This document shows positions 1-11,154 of a stretch of DNA of 64,000 nt, piece after piece. The DNA is taken from positions 87,396-151,395 of the forward strand of contig NZ_MJAT01000038.1 of NCBI RefSeq assembly GCF_001742305.1. The letters run 5' to 3'. The translations under genes and the position numbers were made by a program. Each line of letters starts with the position of its first letter. Position 1 is the stretch's first letter. The notes beneath the pieces are model-generated. The model was not told the origin of the DNA and ran no database searches. It saw nothing but the letters and a program-made list of their open reading frames with translations. The DNA is from Desulfuribacillus stibiiarsenatis. GTDB taxonomy: Bacteria; Bacillota; Bacilli; Desulfuribacillales; Desulfuribacillaceae.

Positions 1-86
1 ATTACTCCCACTTCTACAGAATGGTTCTTCTATTTTTAAAATAATTAGAACCATAACGTACCCTTAGGTGAAAGTGAGTGATAAGT

Positions 87-117
87 GCCGCCAAGCTTCG
101 AAATAAGTGCAACTAAA
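87..117 (+). repeat. Partial copy of dispersed intergenic repeat
   Basis: Positions 99-116 read CGAAATAAGTGCAACTAA, identical to the reverse complement of 1287-1304, and are preceded by CCAAGCTT, another block of the same repeat. This looks like a rearranged or internally deleted member of the family seen at 1240-1304, 18572-18630, 18658-18722, 31170-31236 and 32641-32668. Confidence 0.6.
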
Positions 118-160
118 GTTCAGTTGGAATAAAAACTCCATCTGAACTAAGTTTTCTTTA
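117..160 (+). terminator. Stem-loop with T-rich tail, probable terminator
   Basis: AGTTCAG (117-123) pairs with CTGAACT (142-148), with an inner TGGA/TCCA extension, followed by AAGTTTTCTTT. It would end plus-strand transcription entering from outside the window. No gene is visible in 1-170. Confidence 0.45.
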
Positions 161-174
161 AGAATATTATTAAC

Positions 175-203
175 GGAAAAATCCCCGGGAAAATCCCCGG
201 GGT
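175..203 (-). terminator. Rho-independent terminator of mdh
   Basis: On the minus strand CCCCGGGG, a short ATTTT loop and CCCGGGG are followed by ATTTTTCC. The GC-rich stem lies about 20 bases after the mdh stop codon, which ends the icd-mdh unit here. Confidence 0.85.
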
Positions 204-219
204 ATTCATTTGATGTAGA

Positions 220-1167
<948 letters not shown>

Positions 1168-1239
1168 TTAATCTTGAAAATCATCTATAAGAATATATTA
1201 CTACTGATAAGAGTACTAAGCCAAGATAATTATTTGAAT

Positions 1240-1304
1240 ATTATAAAGAAACTTGACATTCGCCAAGCTTTCGCGAAGAGAATGTCTTAGTTGCACTTAT
1301 TTCG
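1240..1304 (-). repeat. Dispersed palindromic repeat (full copy) between icd and mdh
   Basis: Read on the minus strand: CGAAATAAGTGCAACTAA, then GACATTC and GAATGTC arms (1255-1261 and 1280-1286) enclosing AAAGCTTGGC, then a TCAAGTTTC tail ending in TTTATAAT. The stem lies just after the icd stop and could act as a terminator or mRNA stabiliser, while the TATAAT end could serve as an mdh -10 box. Related copies are listed at 31170-31236 and near 18.6 kb. Confidence 0.7.
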
Positions 1305-1305
1305 C

Positions 1306-2523
1306 CTAAGATAAATTTTTTATAATCGCATCAGCAAATTCAGATGTCTTTAACTCAGTAGCTTGGTCCATTTGTCTCGCTAAGTCATAAGTGACTGTCT
1401 TTTGTTGAATTGCTTTTTCCATAGCTTCGGTAATCATGGAAGCTGCTTCTGTCCATCCAAGATAGTCGAGCATCATCACACCCGAAAGAATCACAGAGCT
1501 TGGGTTAACCTTATCAAGACCCGCATACTTAGGTGCTGTTCCATGCGTTGCTTCGAAAATCGCAATATGATTGCTGATATTTCCACCTGGAGCTAGTCCT
1601 AAACCACCAACCTGTGCAGCTAGAGCATCTGACAAATAGTCTCCATTTAGGTTAAGCGTTGCTATAACATCATATTCTTCTGGACGAATTAACGCCTGCT
1701 GGAACATATTGTCAGCAATGCGATCTTTTACAACGATTTTGCCTTCTGGGACTTTCCCATTATATTCATTCCATAGTTCATCTTCTGTGATAATGTACTC
1801 GCGGAATTCTTGAGTAGCTACTTCATAGCCCCAATCTTTAAACGCGCCTTCCGTGAATTTCATGATGTTTCCTTTATGAACTAACGTAACACTACTACGC
1901 TTTAAATCAATAGCATATTGAATCGCTTTACGCACAAGACGCTTACTACCTTCAATAGAGACTGGCTTAATTCCAATACCAGAGTCAGGACGGATGTTCT
2001 TACCAAACTCCTCATTGATATAGGCAATGATTTTCTTCGCTTGCTCGCTACCTTCGCTCCACTCGATACCAGAGTATACATCCTCGGTATTTTCACGGAA
2101 AATCACCATATCTACCTTTTCAGGCTCTTTCACAGGGCTAGGTACTCCTGTAAAATAACGAACAGGACGAACGCATGCGTACAAGTCTAAAATTTGTCGA
2201 AGAGCAACATTTAAAGAACGAATCCCTCCACCTACTGGAGTCGTTAATGGTCCCTTAATTCCTACTATGTATTCCTTCATTGCTTCAATCGTCGCATCAG
2301 GCAACCATTCACCTGTTTCGTTCTTCGCCTTTTCACCAGCTAAGACTTCTTTCCAAGCAATCTTCTTTTCTCCGTTGTATGCCTTTGCTACAGCCGCGTC
2401 AAACACGCGAACAGACGCGCTCCAAATGTCTGGCCCGATTCCATCTCCCTCAATAAAAGGAATAATTGGATTGTTTGGAACGTTTAACTTACCATTTTGA
2501 ATCGTTATTTTTGAACCTGTCAA
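1306..2523 (-). CDS. icd: Isocitrate dehydrogenase (NADP-dependent)
   Basis: Oxidatively decarboxylates isocitrate to 2-oxoglutarate. The 405-aa length and motifs match bacterial [22 protein letters not shown] near the N-terminus, [12 protein letters not shown] (region of the regulatory serine), [27 protein letters not shown], and the C-terminal [12 protein letters not shown], whose Lys and Tyr are typical of NADP specificity. It starts with TTG at 2523, eight bases after GGAGG; no better in-frame ATG exists. citZ, usually immediately upstream in B. subtilis, is absent, and a ytwI homologue lies there instead. Confidence 0.95.
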   Translation of the reverse strand: MTGSKITIQNGKLNVPNNPIIPFIEGDGIGPDIWSASVRVFDAAVAKAYNGEKKIAWKEVLAGEKAKNETGEWLPDATIEAMKEYIVGIKGPLTTPVGGGIRSLNVALRQILDLYACVRPVRYFTGVPSPVKEPEKVDMVIFRENTEDVYSGIEWSEGSEQAKKIIAYINEEFGKNIRPDSGIGIKPVSIEGSKRLVRKAIQYAIDLKRSSVTLVHKGNIMKFTEGAFKDWGYEVATQEFREYIITEDELWNEYNGKVPEGKIVVKDRIADNMFQQALIRPEEYDVIATLNLNGDYLSDALAAQVGGLGLAPGGNISNHIAIFEATHGTAPKYAGLDKVNPSSVILSGVMMLDYLGWTEAASMITEAMEKAIQQKTVTYDLARQMDQATELKTSEFADAIIKNLS

Positions 2524-2611
2524 GATGATTCCTCCCTATCCTCAGTGAAACACATGATTTGTGATACTCTGTTTCATTAGTTGAAAATTATATCGTAAAA
2601 ATCGCTTTTTA

Positions 2612-3073
2612 TCAACCGCTAAACATCGCATAAATCCGCATGAATATCACCGCAATTCCAGCACCAATTAAAGGTCCGACTGGAATCCCCTTTAGAAAAA
2701 TGACTCCCAAAATCGTCCCTATGACTAATCCACCCGTAAGCTGCGGGTCATTCTTGAGTAAGTCAACTCCAGCACCACCAAGCATTGCTACTAATAATCC
2801 GGATATAATTACAATCCAACCTTGTGGAGATTGCAAGGTATCCGAGAGCTGCCGTAACTCCACTTCACCAGTGGCAATCGGAATTAAAACGGCTATGGTT
2901 ATAATAATAATTCCCACATTTAATCCATGACTCTTCAACCAAGGAAAGATATATGGTGATAAAGTTGTCCAACGAATCAACAGTAAAACCGCTACAGCCA
3001 CTACCACAGATTGATTCTTACTAAGTAATCCCAAACCAAGTAATAGGATTAAAAATATCGATGCTTGAGACAT
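2612..3073 (-). CDS. ytwI: DUF441 family membrane protein (YtwI-like)
   Basis: A 153-aa, very hydrophobic protein with four to five predicted membrane spans (LILLLGLGLLSK at the start, a GGAGVDLLK loop, and IGTILGVIFLKGIPVGPLIGAG near the C-terminus). These features and its position next to icd and ytvI match B. subtilis YtwI (DUF441), whose function is unknown. It is followed by icd on the same strand and is divergent from the EamA transporter gene. ATG start. Confidence 0.8.
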   Translation of the reverse strand: MSQASIFLILLLGLGLLSKNQSVVVAVAVLLLIRWTTLSPYIFPWLKSHGLNVGIIIITIAVLIPIATGEVELRQLSDTLQSPQGWIVIISGLLVAMLGGAGVDLLKNDPQLTGGLVIGTILGVIFLKGIPVGPLIGAGIAVIFMRIYAMFSG

Positions 3074-3184
3074 ATGTTCACCTCTAAATTGATTTACTGA
3101 ATGCTATACTATATGGTATTGTTTTTATATGCTTAAGCATAATGAATGGATTATAGTTTCTCAAAAACAGAAAGAAGGATACTA

Positions 3185-4129
3185 TTGGCACCGTTATCAG
3201 ACATAAACAAAACGTATATCTCTTTAATTCTATCAACCTTTATATGGGGAAGTGCATTCATTGCCGCAAAGGTTTCCGTTGCGGTGTTTCATCCCTTTAC
3301 CGTCGCGTTCCTACGTTTTTTCGGGGCATCGATTGTACTATGGATTGTCATGACACTTCGAGAGCCCAATCGACCGAAGTTAGCCAAGCAAGATATTATA
3401 ACATTTACCATTTTAGGGCTTGTGGGAATCTACGGCTATAATGTCTTATTCTTTTATGGCGTAATGCTTGCACCTGTTACGAAAAGCTCATTAATGATCG
3501 CAACAAATCCAATATTTATTGCTATTTTATCTGTTATTGTACTAAAAGAAAAGTTGCGTCCACTACAATTTTTGGGTGTCCTGTTGGGAATCGTAGGTGC
3601 CTTTGTGATTATCACGAATGGCTCCATCCTATCATTCTTTGAAGCTGGAGTGACAAAAGTAGACTTCATTCTTATTGGTGCCGTCATTTGTTGGGCGATT
3701 TACTCGATTGTTGGGAAAATTAGTTTACAGCGGTTTTCACCACTCGTATCAACGACATATGCGTGTATTGCAGGCACATTCTTTCTGTTTGTCTTTTCTT
3801 TACCACAGATTATGAACGAACAATATTCAAATGCTAACATTACCGTATGGTCAGCGATTGTCTATATGGCTGTTGTCGTGTCCGCCTTAAGCTTTGTTCT
3901 TTGGTATGATGGTATCCGTGTAGTTGGCGCTGCGAAAGCTGCATCTTTTATTAACTTAATGCCAATTTCAGCAGTTACACTAGCTGTCTTAATATTCGGA
4001 GAAAAGTTATCGATTTATCAATTCTATGGGGCAGTGCTTATCATCATAGGAGTATATTTGAGTAATCGTAAGTATTCTACAAAACCTCTTGTTAACCAAG
4101 AACAGAATATCAAATTACAGGATTCTTAG
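3185..4129 (+). CDS. EamA/DMT-family transporter
   Basis: Drug/metabolite-superfamily permease with two EamA repeats and about ten membrane helices; first repeat about residues 10-140 (STFIWGSAFIAAKVSV, then VTKSSLMIATNPIFIAIL), second about 160-295 (VICWAIYSIVGKIS, then FINLMPISAVTLAVLIFGE). Substrate not predictable. The longer reading frame opens at an ATG at 3146 without an SD, whereas AAGAAGGA lies five bases before an in-frame TTG at 3185, which I take as the start (314 aa). It interrupts the otherwise conserved ytvI-ytwI neighbourhood and faces the opposite way to the metabolic genes. Confidence 0.85.
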   Translation: MAPLSDINKTYISLILSTFIWGSAFIAAKVSVAVFHPFTVAFLRFFGASIVLWIVMTLREPNRPKLAKQDIITFTILGLVGIYGYNVLFFYGVMLAPVTKSSLMIATNPIFIAILSVIVLKEKLRPLQFLGVLLGIVGAFVIITNGSILSFFEAGVTKVDFILIGAVICWAIYSIVGKISLQRFSPLVSTTYACIAGTFFLFVFSLPQIMNEQYSNANITVWSAIVYMAVVVSALSFVLWYDGIRVVGAAKAASFINLMPISAVTLAVLIFGEKLSIYQFYGAVLIIIGVYLSNRKYSTKPLVNQEQNIKLQDS

Positions 4130-4205
4130 TCTCATAATCAATGAATGCAAGTCTTCTCGATATAATCAGATATGAGATAGTCTATTATAGTACATGGAGG
4201 TGAAA

Positions 4206-5321
4206 ATGGTGTTCACAAAAAGAAATGGCGTAATTTTACTTCGATTGCTTATATTGTTATTGATTTTGTCCATTATAGGATATTTGTTTGTGCATTTATT
4301 TGCTATCTTCTTACCTTTTATTTTAGGAACTTTCGTTGCTTTTCTTATGGTTCCATTAATTAATGTTTTGGAAAAACGATATCGGATGCATCGGTCCGTA
4401 GCAACTCTAATCATCTTATTATTATTCTTAGTAGTTGGGACAACCTTTATTACCTTAATTACGGCGCAAATTATCTCTGAAGGAATTAAGCTTGCTTATC
4501 AGCTACCAAATTATATTGCGGCCAGTACGGAATATATGCAGGAATTATTAGTACAAGAGTATTTTGTCGATTACTTTGATACTCTGAATGATTATTATCA
4601 AGGCTTACCAGCAGAAGCGCAACACAATATTATGATGACTATTCAAAGCAATTTCCCTAGTTTAGTGGATCAGGTGCAGGCATTTATTAAAACCGTGCTC
4701 ACGGATACAGTGCGTATCGTAGGTGGTATACCGGGGACTTTAACTATCGTTGTAGTGGCGATTCTAGCAGCATATTTCATAGCAAAGGATTGGAACCTCT
4801 ATAAAGCCAAACTACAAGAGCGTCTCCCCGAGGAAGTTTCTGATAAAGGAGCGATTGTATACCATCAGCTTGTGAAAGCTTTCGGCGGCTATATCAAAGC
4901 CCAAGCAATTCTAGTAAGTGTCACAGGGGTTATCGTTATTATTGGACTGATAGCACTAGATGTAGAATATGCGTTTACGCTAGGACTAATCTCTGCATTT
5001 CTTGATATCTTACCTTACATTGGTATTGGACTACTGTTTGTTCCTTGGGTTATATATCTCTTTATCTTCGGGCAATACAAGCTTGCCATTGGCCTTTCTG
5101 TACTTTATCTAGCGATTGCAATTACAAGACAATCAATTGAACCGCAGATTCTATCTTCTAGTGTTGGAACGAAGCCCTTACCGACATTAATCGCATTATA
5201 TGTTGGTCTGAAAACTTTAGGGGTATTTGGACTCATCATGGGGCCCATCATACTCGTACTATTGACTACCTTGTATAAAGCAGAAGTATTCCATGACATA
5301 TGGAAAGTGGTAAAAGAGTAA
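4206..5321 (+). CDS. ytvI: AI-2E family transporter (YtvI-like)
   Basis: A 371-aa polytopic membrane protein of the AI-2E/PerM exporter family: an N-terminal helix pair, a soluble middle segment (about residues 95-165), then five C-terminal helices containing LGLISAFLDILPYIG and GTKPLPTLIALYVGLKTLGVFGLIMGP, the family's most conserved blocks. GGAGGTGA at 4196-4203 overlaps an upstream ATG (4194) and sits correctly for ATG 4206. It converges with fxsA seven bases downstream. Family members export varied small solutes; the substrate is unknown. Confidence 0.85.
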   Translation: MVFTKRNGVILLRLLILLLILSIIGYLFVHLFAIFLPFILGTFVAFLMVPLINVLEKRYRMHRSVATLIILLLFLVVGTTFITLITAQIISEGIKLAYQLPNYIAASTEYMQELLVQEYFVDYFDTLNDYYQGLPAEAQHNIMMTIQSNFPSLVDQVQAFIKTVLTDTVRIVGGIPGTLTIVVVAILAAYFIAKDWNLYKAKLQERLPEEVSDKGAIVYHQLVKAFGGYIKAQAILVSVTGVIVIIGLIALDVEYAFTLGLISAFLDILPYIGIGLLFVPWVIYLFIFGQYKLAIGLSVLYLAIAITRQSIEPQILSSSVGTKPLPTLIALYVGLKTLGVFGLIMGPIILVLLTTLYKAEVFHDIWKVVKE

Positions 5322-5340
5322 TACTCTTTTACCACTTTTT
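5307..5340 (+). terminator. Shared hairpin terminator between ytvI and fxsA
   Basis: GTGGTAAAAGAG (5307-5318) pairs perfectly with CTCTTTTACCAC (5324-5335) around TAATA, followed by TTTTT. The stop codons of both convergent genes lie inside the hairpin. The T-run is better on the plus strand. Confidence 0.85.
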
Positions 5341-5724
5341 GTATATTAGTATGTTCCCAGAACGCAGGATGTTTGAAAACCATGTTCTCATCCATAGTTT
5401 TAAAATCCCCCTGGACGTCGGTATTAACAAAAGAAACCCTACAACATCTGTTACAAACCCTGGAGTCAATAAAAGTAACCCACCAACCAGAATGGCTAAG
5501 CCATCTAATATTGCCTCGCCCGGAATCCTTCCTTGCTGTAAATCTAATTGTGCAAGTAATAACGTCTGTCTTCCTTGACTTTTTGCCAAATATGCTCCTA
5601 AAAAGCCTGTGAATATGATGAATCCAAGGGTAGTCCAAGCGCCGAAGATTTGACCAACTTTAATAATAACATAAATTTCTAAAGCAGGAACAAGTATAAA
5701 CAGTAGGGTAAGTAGTCTTAGCAT
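5329..5724 (-). CDS. fxsA: FxsA-family membrane protein
   Basis: A 131-aa protein with the FxsA arrangement: an N-terminal hydrophobic segment (LLTLLFILVPALEIYVIIKVG), a conserved GFLGAYLAKSQGR turn, a GGLLLLTPGFVTDVVGFLLLIP helix pair and a basic tail. In E. coli FxsA overexpression relieves F-exclusion of phage T7; its normal role is unknown. Start chosen at ATG 5724, six bases after GGGGGGG; it overlaps the end of the thioesterase gene by seven bases, implying translational coupling. The last codons form one arm of the shared terminator. Confidence 0.85.
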   Translation of the reverse strand: MLRLLTLLFILVPALEIYVIIKVGQIFGAWTTLGFIIFTGFLGAYLAKSQGRQTLLLAQLDLQQGRIPGEAILDGLAILVGGLLLLTPGFVTDVVGFLLLIPTSRGILKLWMRTWFSNILRSGNILIYKKW

Positions 5725-6146
5725 TGTGCACCCCCCCATAGTTGTTCAATGATTCGCGCCAATTGCGGATACTTTCTTTGTATGCTGATTGGTCTACCAT
5801 TTTGAATCAATGCATGTGTTGTATACCCTGTCGCCAGTAGCTCTTGTCTCTCTTTATGAACCACTTTGTAGGTAAAAACAAGCTTTACACCTGTAAAATC
5901 ATGAATCGCTGTATGAATCTCAACAATGTCATCATATTTCGCAGGCTTTACATATTTACAGTATAAGTCCACGACAGGCATCATGATTCCATCTTCTTCT
6001 AAACTCTTATAGCTAATGCCATGGGTCCTCATGAAATCCGTCCGAGCCACTTCAAACCATATGGCATAATTCGAATGGTATACTACTTGCATTTGATCTG
6101 TTTCCTGATATCGAACGCGCAGTTCTGAATAGTTATGACCTGTCAT
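5718..6146 (-). CDS. Acyl-CoA thioesterase, YbgC/4HBT hotdog family
   Basis: A 142-aa single hotdog domain. The YQETDQMQVVYHSNYAIWFE block carries the Asp (near residue 17) and the HSNY motif of the 4-hydroxybenzoyl-CoA thioesterase/YbgC family, which hydrolyses acyl-CoA thioesters. The gene is about 25 bases downstream of pyk and overlaps fxsA, so it probably belongs to the pfkA-pyk transcript. Its natural acyl substrate cannot be read from sequence. Confidence 0.85.
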   Translation of the reverse strand: MTGHNYSELRVRYQETDQMQVVYHSNYAIWFEVARTDFMRTHGISYKSLEEDGIMMPVVDLYCKYVKPAKYDDIVEIHTAIHDFTGVKLVFTYKVVHKERQELLATGYTTHALIQNGRPISIQRKYPQLARIIEQLWGGAQC

Positions 6147-6172
6147 GTAGTACTCCTTCCCACGGTTAGCAA

Positions 6173-7927
6173 TTATAGTATATTTGCTCTACCTGAGTAG
6201 ATTACGCCGCGCGATGCATCTACGGTAATTTCATCACCATTTTTCACTTTATGTAAAATTCCTCGAACACCTACAATGACAGGTATGCCTAAGCTAATAC
6301 CAACGATGGCCGCATGTGATGTGATTCCAGCTTCCTCAGTGATAATCGCACTCGCTTTTTCTATGGCTGGCATAAGATCTTTCTCAGTAGCGTATGTGAT
6401 TAGAATTTCTCCTTCTTTCATCTCATCACAGGCAGTACTATTGACTTCACATACACGAGCAATTCCACTTACACTCTTCTCACCAACACCAGTCCCTCTT
6501 CCAATGATTTCACCCATAATATGAACCTTCATTAGATTCGTAGTTCCTGACTGCCCTACTGGTACACCGGCAGTGATAATAATCAAATCACCGCTTTTAA
6601 TATATTTCGAATGGTCTACAGCTTCAATCGCAACTCGGAACATTTCGTCCGTAGAATGGGTTTCCTTGCCTAATACAGGCTGTATTCCCCAGGAAATAAG
6701 CAATTGTCTGCTCACCAACGGATCTGGTGTAACCGCTATAATCTGACATGCTGGACGAAACTTCGATACCATTCTAGCTGTATATCCACTAGATGTTGAT
6801 GTGACTACTGCTTTTGCATGTAGTTCGTGGGCGACATTCGCGACAGCATAACTGATTGCGCTAGTAACGGATGATGGAAGAATGCATTGATAGTCGGCAC
6901 GCAAGTTATTCTTATAAATATTCGAGTTTTCTGTTGTTTCTGCAATTTGAGCCATGATAGAAACTGCTTGCAATGGATAATCGCCGGCAGCCGTCTCACC
7001 AGATAACATAATGGCGTCTGTTCCATCGAGGATTGCATTAGCTACATCGCTTGCTTCTGCCCTTGTTGGTCGAGGATTGCGCTGCATAGAATCAAGCATT
7101 TGCGTAGCCGTTACAACTGGCTTACCAGCTTCGTTACATTTTTTAATAATTTCTTTTTGCACTAGTGGGACTTGCTCTGGCGGAATCTCTACTCCTAAAT
7201 CCCCACGAGCTACCATAATTCCGTCGGACACTTCGATAATTTCATCAATATTTACAACCGCTTCTGTGCTTTCAATTTTAGAGATAATTTGGATTTTCGA
7301 ATTATGTTTCTCTAAAATCTCACGAATTTGTAACACATCAAGGGCTTTTCTAATAAACGAGGCAGCAATGAATTCTACATTGTTCTCAATCGCAAACAGA
7401 ATATCTTGCACATCTTTTTCTGTAATACTTGGAAGTTGTGTGGATATTCCTGGAAGATTAATTCCTTTCTTGTTCTTCAATATTCCTGAGTTGATAATCT
7501 TACAATGTACCTCAGATGCAGCAATACTAACGACCTTTAATTCGATTAGACCATCATCCACAAGGATCGTATCGCCAACCGATAAATCTTCAGCTAAATG
7601 GTCATACGTGATTGCTACCTTTTCCTGTGTTCCTATAAAATCGCCTGGAACTAATGTGATCATTTCACCTGACTTTAACTCTACCTTCCCATCTACTACT
7701 TCCTTCGTACGAATCTCTGGGCCCTTCGTATCTACCATAATCGCAACAGGAATATTTACTGATTGGCTAACTTTACGAACAAGCTCGACTCGACGTTTGT
7801 GTTCTTCATGGGATCCATGAGAGAAATTTAACCTTGCGACATTAATGCCTGCTTTAATGATTCCTCTTAATGTTTCTAGTGAGTCTGTAGCTGGTCCTAT
7901 TGTCGCGACTATTTTTGTCTTTCGCAT
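6173..7927 (-). CDS. pyk: Pyruvate kinase with C-terminal PEP-utiliser domain
   Basis: Transfers phosphate from PEP to ADP, the last step of glycolysis. MRKTKIVATIGPA opens the barrel; ISKIESTEAV carries the catalytic Lys, MVARGDLGVEIP and TATQMLDSM are the Mg/PEP-binding blocks, and EASDVANAILDGTDAIMLSGETA follows. At 584 aa it has the extra ~100-residue C-terminal domain (EEAGITSHAAIVGISLG) resembling the PEP-synthase mobile domain, as in Bacillus and Geobacillus Pyk. ATG start with SD GGAGGT. It follows pfkA after 139 bp in the common pfkA-pyk order. Confidence 0.97.
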   Translation of the reverse strand: MRKTKIVATIGPATDSLETLRGIIKAGINVARLNFSHGSHEEHKRRVELVRKVSQSVNIPVAIMVDTKGPEIRTKEVVDGKVELKSGEMITLVPGDFIGTQEKVAITYDHLAEDLSVGDTILVDDGLIELKVVSIAASEVHCKIINSGILKNKKGINLPGISTQLPSITEKDVQDILFAIENNVEFIAASFIRKALDVLQIREILEKHNSKIQIISKIESTEAVVNIDEIIEVSDGIMVARGDLGVEIPPEQVPLVQKEIIKKCNEAGKPVVTATQMLDSMQRNPRPTRAEASDVANAILDGTDAIMLSGETAAGDYPLQAVSIMAQIAETTENSNIYKNNLRADYQCILPSSVTSAISYAVANVAHELHAKAVVTSTSSGYTARMVSKFRPACQIIAVTPDPLVSRQLLISWGIQPVLGKETHSTDEMFRVAIEAVDHSKYIKSGDLIIITAGVPVGQSGTTNLMKVHIMGEIIGRGTGVGEKSVSGIARVCEVNSTACDEMKEGEILITYATEKDLMPAIEKASAIITEEAGITSHAAIVGISLGIPVIVGVRGILHKVKNGDEITVDASRGVIYSGRANIL

Positions 7928-8066
7928 AATGTACCTCCAACATTGATACTGAATATCTTCATTCTTTCTTTCAAGTGTAATATAAAAATGTGAATGGTGT
8001 ATGTATGTTTCTTATTGTTTTAGTTAATATTAAATGTTTTGTTACGCAGTTTTCTATTATGGTAAC

Positions 8067-9041
<975 letters not shown>

Positions 9042-9060
9042 TCAGTTTACATCTGTAACA

Positions 9061-9085
9061 CAAAAAGCACTGCAAATACAGTGCT
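9061..9085 (-). terminator. Terminator between accA and pfkA
   Basis: On the minus strand AGCACTG, TATTTG and CAGTGCT are followed by TTTTGTG. It separates the accDA unit from pfkA-pyk. Confidence 0.8.
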
Positions 9086-9093
9086 GTGTCTTA

Positions 9094-10044
9094 CTATTGA
9101 TAACATCCAATATTCTTATATTTATTATATCGTTGCTTTAGCATTTCATCCTTGCTCAAGTGATATAACTCTTCTAATGCCGATACAATGATAGACTTCA
9201 TCGCATCTGCTGTTTTCCCTGTATCCTTGTGTGCTCCACCCTTTGGTTCTTCAATAATGCCGTCGATAATATTAAATCCATACAAATCTTTGGCAGTAAT
9301 TTTCATTGTCTCAGCAGCTTTTTGAGCTAAAGATGCATCCTTCCATAATAGAGCTGCCGCACCTTCAGGAGATATTACGGAATAAATGGCATTCTCTAGC
9401 ATATAAATCCGGTCCGCTACGCCTAATGCTAACGCACCACCACTACCACCCTCACCAGTGACAATAGAGATTATAGGTACGGTTAATCCCGCCATTTCAA
9501 ATAGGTTCTTAGCAATCGCTTCCCCTTGTCCACGTTCCTCAGCAGCCTTGCCAGGGTAGGCCCCCGGGGTATCAATCAAGCAAATGATCGGTCGCTTGAA
9601 CTTCTCTGCTTGTTTCATTAATCGCAATGCCTTACGATATCCTTCTGGATGTGGCATGCCAAAGTTTCTAGCAATATTGTCCTTAGTATCTTTCCCTTTT
9701 TGATGACCTAAAACAGTCACTGGCTGACCATTCAAAATTGCAATACCACCAACGATTGCTGGATCGTCAGCAAAACTACGATCACCATGCAACTCTATAA
9801 AGTCTTCAAATATAGCTTTTATGTAGTCCAAACTCGTAGGTCTTAAGCTATGACGAGCAATTTGTGTCTTTTGCCAAGGTGATAGATTGCCATAAATTTC
9901 ATTCTCTAACTTAACAGCACGTTCTTCTAGTTTAGCAATTTCATCGGATAAGTCGATATCGGATGAAATTGTGAATTTTTTCAGTTCATCTATTTTCTCT
10001 CGTAATTCTGTAAGTGGCTTTTCAAAATTCATATCATTCTTAAT
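9094..10044 (-). CDS. accA: Acetyl-CoA carboxylase carboxyltransferase alpha subunit
   Basis: With AccD it transfers the carboxyl group from biotin to acetyl-CoA, giving malonyl-CoA for fatty-acid synthesis. Recognisable blocks: [50 protein letters not shown] and [15 protein letters not shown]. The start is unusual: GGAGG (10053-10057) is inside the end of accD, and eight bases further is ATT (10044-10042), overlapping the accD stop as ATTAA. ATT gives an N-terminus of the same length as B. subtilis AccA. The first usable ATG (10032) is 20 bases from the SD, and an upstream ATG (10065) has no SD. I annotate 316 aa from ATT; the start is an inference. Confidence 0.9.
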   Translation of the reverse strand: MKNDMNFEKPLTELREKIDELKKFTISSDIDLSDEIAKLEERAVKLENEIYGNLSPWQKTQIARHSLRPTSLDYIKAIFEDFIELHGDRSFADDPAIVGGIAILNGQPVTVLGHQKGKDTKDNIARNFGMPHPEGYRKALRLMKQAEKFKRPIICLIDTPGAYPGKAAEERGQGEAIAKNLFEMAGLTVPIISIVTGEGGSGGALALGVADRIYMLENAIYSVISPEGAAALLWKDASLAQKAAETMKITAKDLYGFNIIDGIIEEPKGGAHKDTGKTADAMKSIIVSALEELYHLSKDEMLKQRYNKYKNIGCYQ

Positions 10045-10900
10045 GGTGCCCACCTCCGAGCGCATGCATTTTTATTATCTTACTCAAAAACGAACGCATA
10101 TCTTTACGGTGAACCACTTGGTCTAACTGACCATGTTTTAATAGAAATTCTGCTGTCTGAAAATCGTCAGGTAGCTTTTGGCGAATCGTTTGCTCAATAA
10201 TTCTTCTTCCAGCAAACCCAATTAAAGCCCCTGGCTCGGCAATATTCAAATCCCCTAAAGATGCAAAGCTAGCAGTTACTCCACCTGTTGTGGGATTGGT
10301 CATAACTGATATGAACAACCCGCCCTGACGATCAAGCTCCTTTAGAGCTGCAGAGGTCTTTGCCATTTGCATTAAGCTATAAATCCCCTCTTGCATTCTT
10401 GCTCCACCAGAAGCTGAGAATAATACAAACGGATAGTTTTTAATGATTGCCTTCTCTATCGCTCTAGTAATTTTCTCTCCTACAACAGAACCCATACTAG
10501 CCATCCGAAAACGAGAGTCCATAATCCCGAACACGAGCGGCATCCCGTCGATTGTTCCTTCACCTGTGACTACTGCCTCTTTTAGACCAGTTTTTTCAAT
10601 GTCTGAAGCAAGCTTATCCTCATATTCAGGGAATTCCAGTGGATTGCAAGATTGTAAATCCTCATCATATTCGAAAAAGTTTTCGTTATCTAAAGTATAG
10701 CTAATACGTTCTCTTGAAGTAATTGCAAAATGATAATTGCATTTATTACAAGTTTTATAATTCTTCTCTAATTCTTTCGCATATAGTATTGCACTACAGG
10801 ACGGACATTTCACGATAATACCCTGTGGTACATCCTTTTGAACTTGTTTCGCTGTAACTGATGCGTACTTTTTCTTTTTCTGAAATAAATCTTTAAGCAC
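10040..10900 (-). CDS. accD: Acetyl-CoA carboxylase carboxyltransferase beta subunit
   Basis: Partner of AccA, 286 aa. The N-terminal zinc ribbon [13 protein letters not shown] followed by TCNKCNYH is typical of AccD; the crotonase-fold core contains [22 protein letters not shown] and [21 protein letters not shown] start at 10900 after GAGGTGA. The last codons (GGAGGTGGG) double as the SD for accA, a tight coupling that would help keep the two subunits stoichiometric. Confidence 0.96.
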   Translation of the reverse strand: MLKDLFQKKKKYASVTAKQVQKDVPQGIIVKCPSCSAILYAKELEKNYKTCNKCNYHFAITSRERISYTLDNENFFEYDEDLQSCNPLEFPEYEDKLASDIEKTGLKEAVVTGEGTIDGMPLVFGIMDSRFRMASMGSVVGEKITRAIEKAIIKNYPFVLFSASGGARMQEGIYSLMQMAKTSAALKELDRQGGLFISVMTNPTTGGVTASFASLGDLNIAEPGALIGFAGRRIIEQTIRQKLPDDFQTAEFLLKHGQLDQVVHRKDMRSFLSKIIKMHALGGGHH

Positions 10901-10911
10901 TACGTTTCACC

Positions 10912-11109
10912 TCACAAATGGGAAGAATGCAATACTCTATGTAATGCATCCTGAACTTCGTCTAATTCACTTTCTGGCACTAATATTTCAAACTGACGTT
11001 TGGATCCACTCACTTGTTTTACCTTTATTAAAAAACCTTCTTCTGTTAATTGAGTGCGAATCTTCTCCGCTATTTTCTCAGTAGGAGAGATGTAAATAAC
11101 GGTCCACAT
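10912..11109 (-). CDS. Small conserved protein upstream of accD (DUF2007-like)
   Basis: A 65-aa soluble protein with a beta-alpha-beta-beta-alpha pattern (WTVIYISPTEKIAEKIRTQL, then FEILVPESELDEVQDALHRVL) that resembles the ferredoxin-like DUF2007 family; I infer this from pattern only. A good SD (GGGAGGAAACTCC then ATG) supports translation. It ends 11 bases before accD, so it is probably the first gene of the accDA operon. Function unknown. Confidence 0.75.
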   Translation of the reverse strand: MWTVIYISPTEKIAEKIRTQLTEEGFLIKVKQVSGSKRQFEILVPESELDEVQDALHRVLHSSHL

Positions 11110-11154
11110 GGAGTTTCCTCCCTCTCATATCCGATTAATTTAAGTTTCTGTATA

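Noticed and set aside
5105..5638. 177-codon minus-strand frame over the end of ytvI and fxsA
   Set aside because: It overlaps two well-supported genes, lacks an SD and has no domain-like pattern.
7011..7820. Long plus-strand reading frame opposite pyk (269 codons)
   Set aside because: It is antisense to strongly conserved pyruvate kinase codons, has no SD and Ser/Ile-rich low-information composition.
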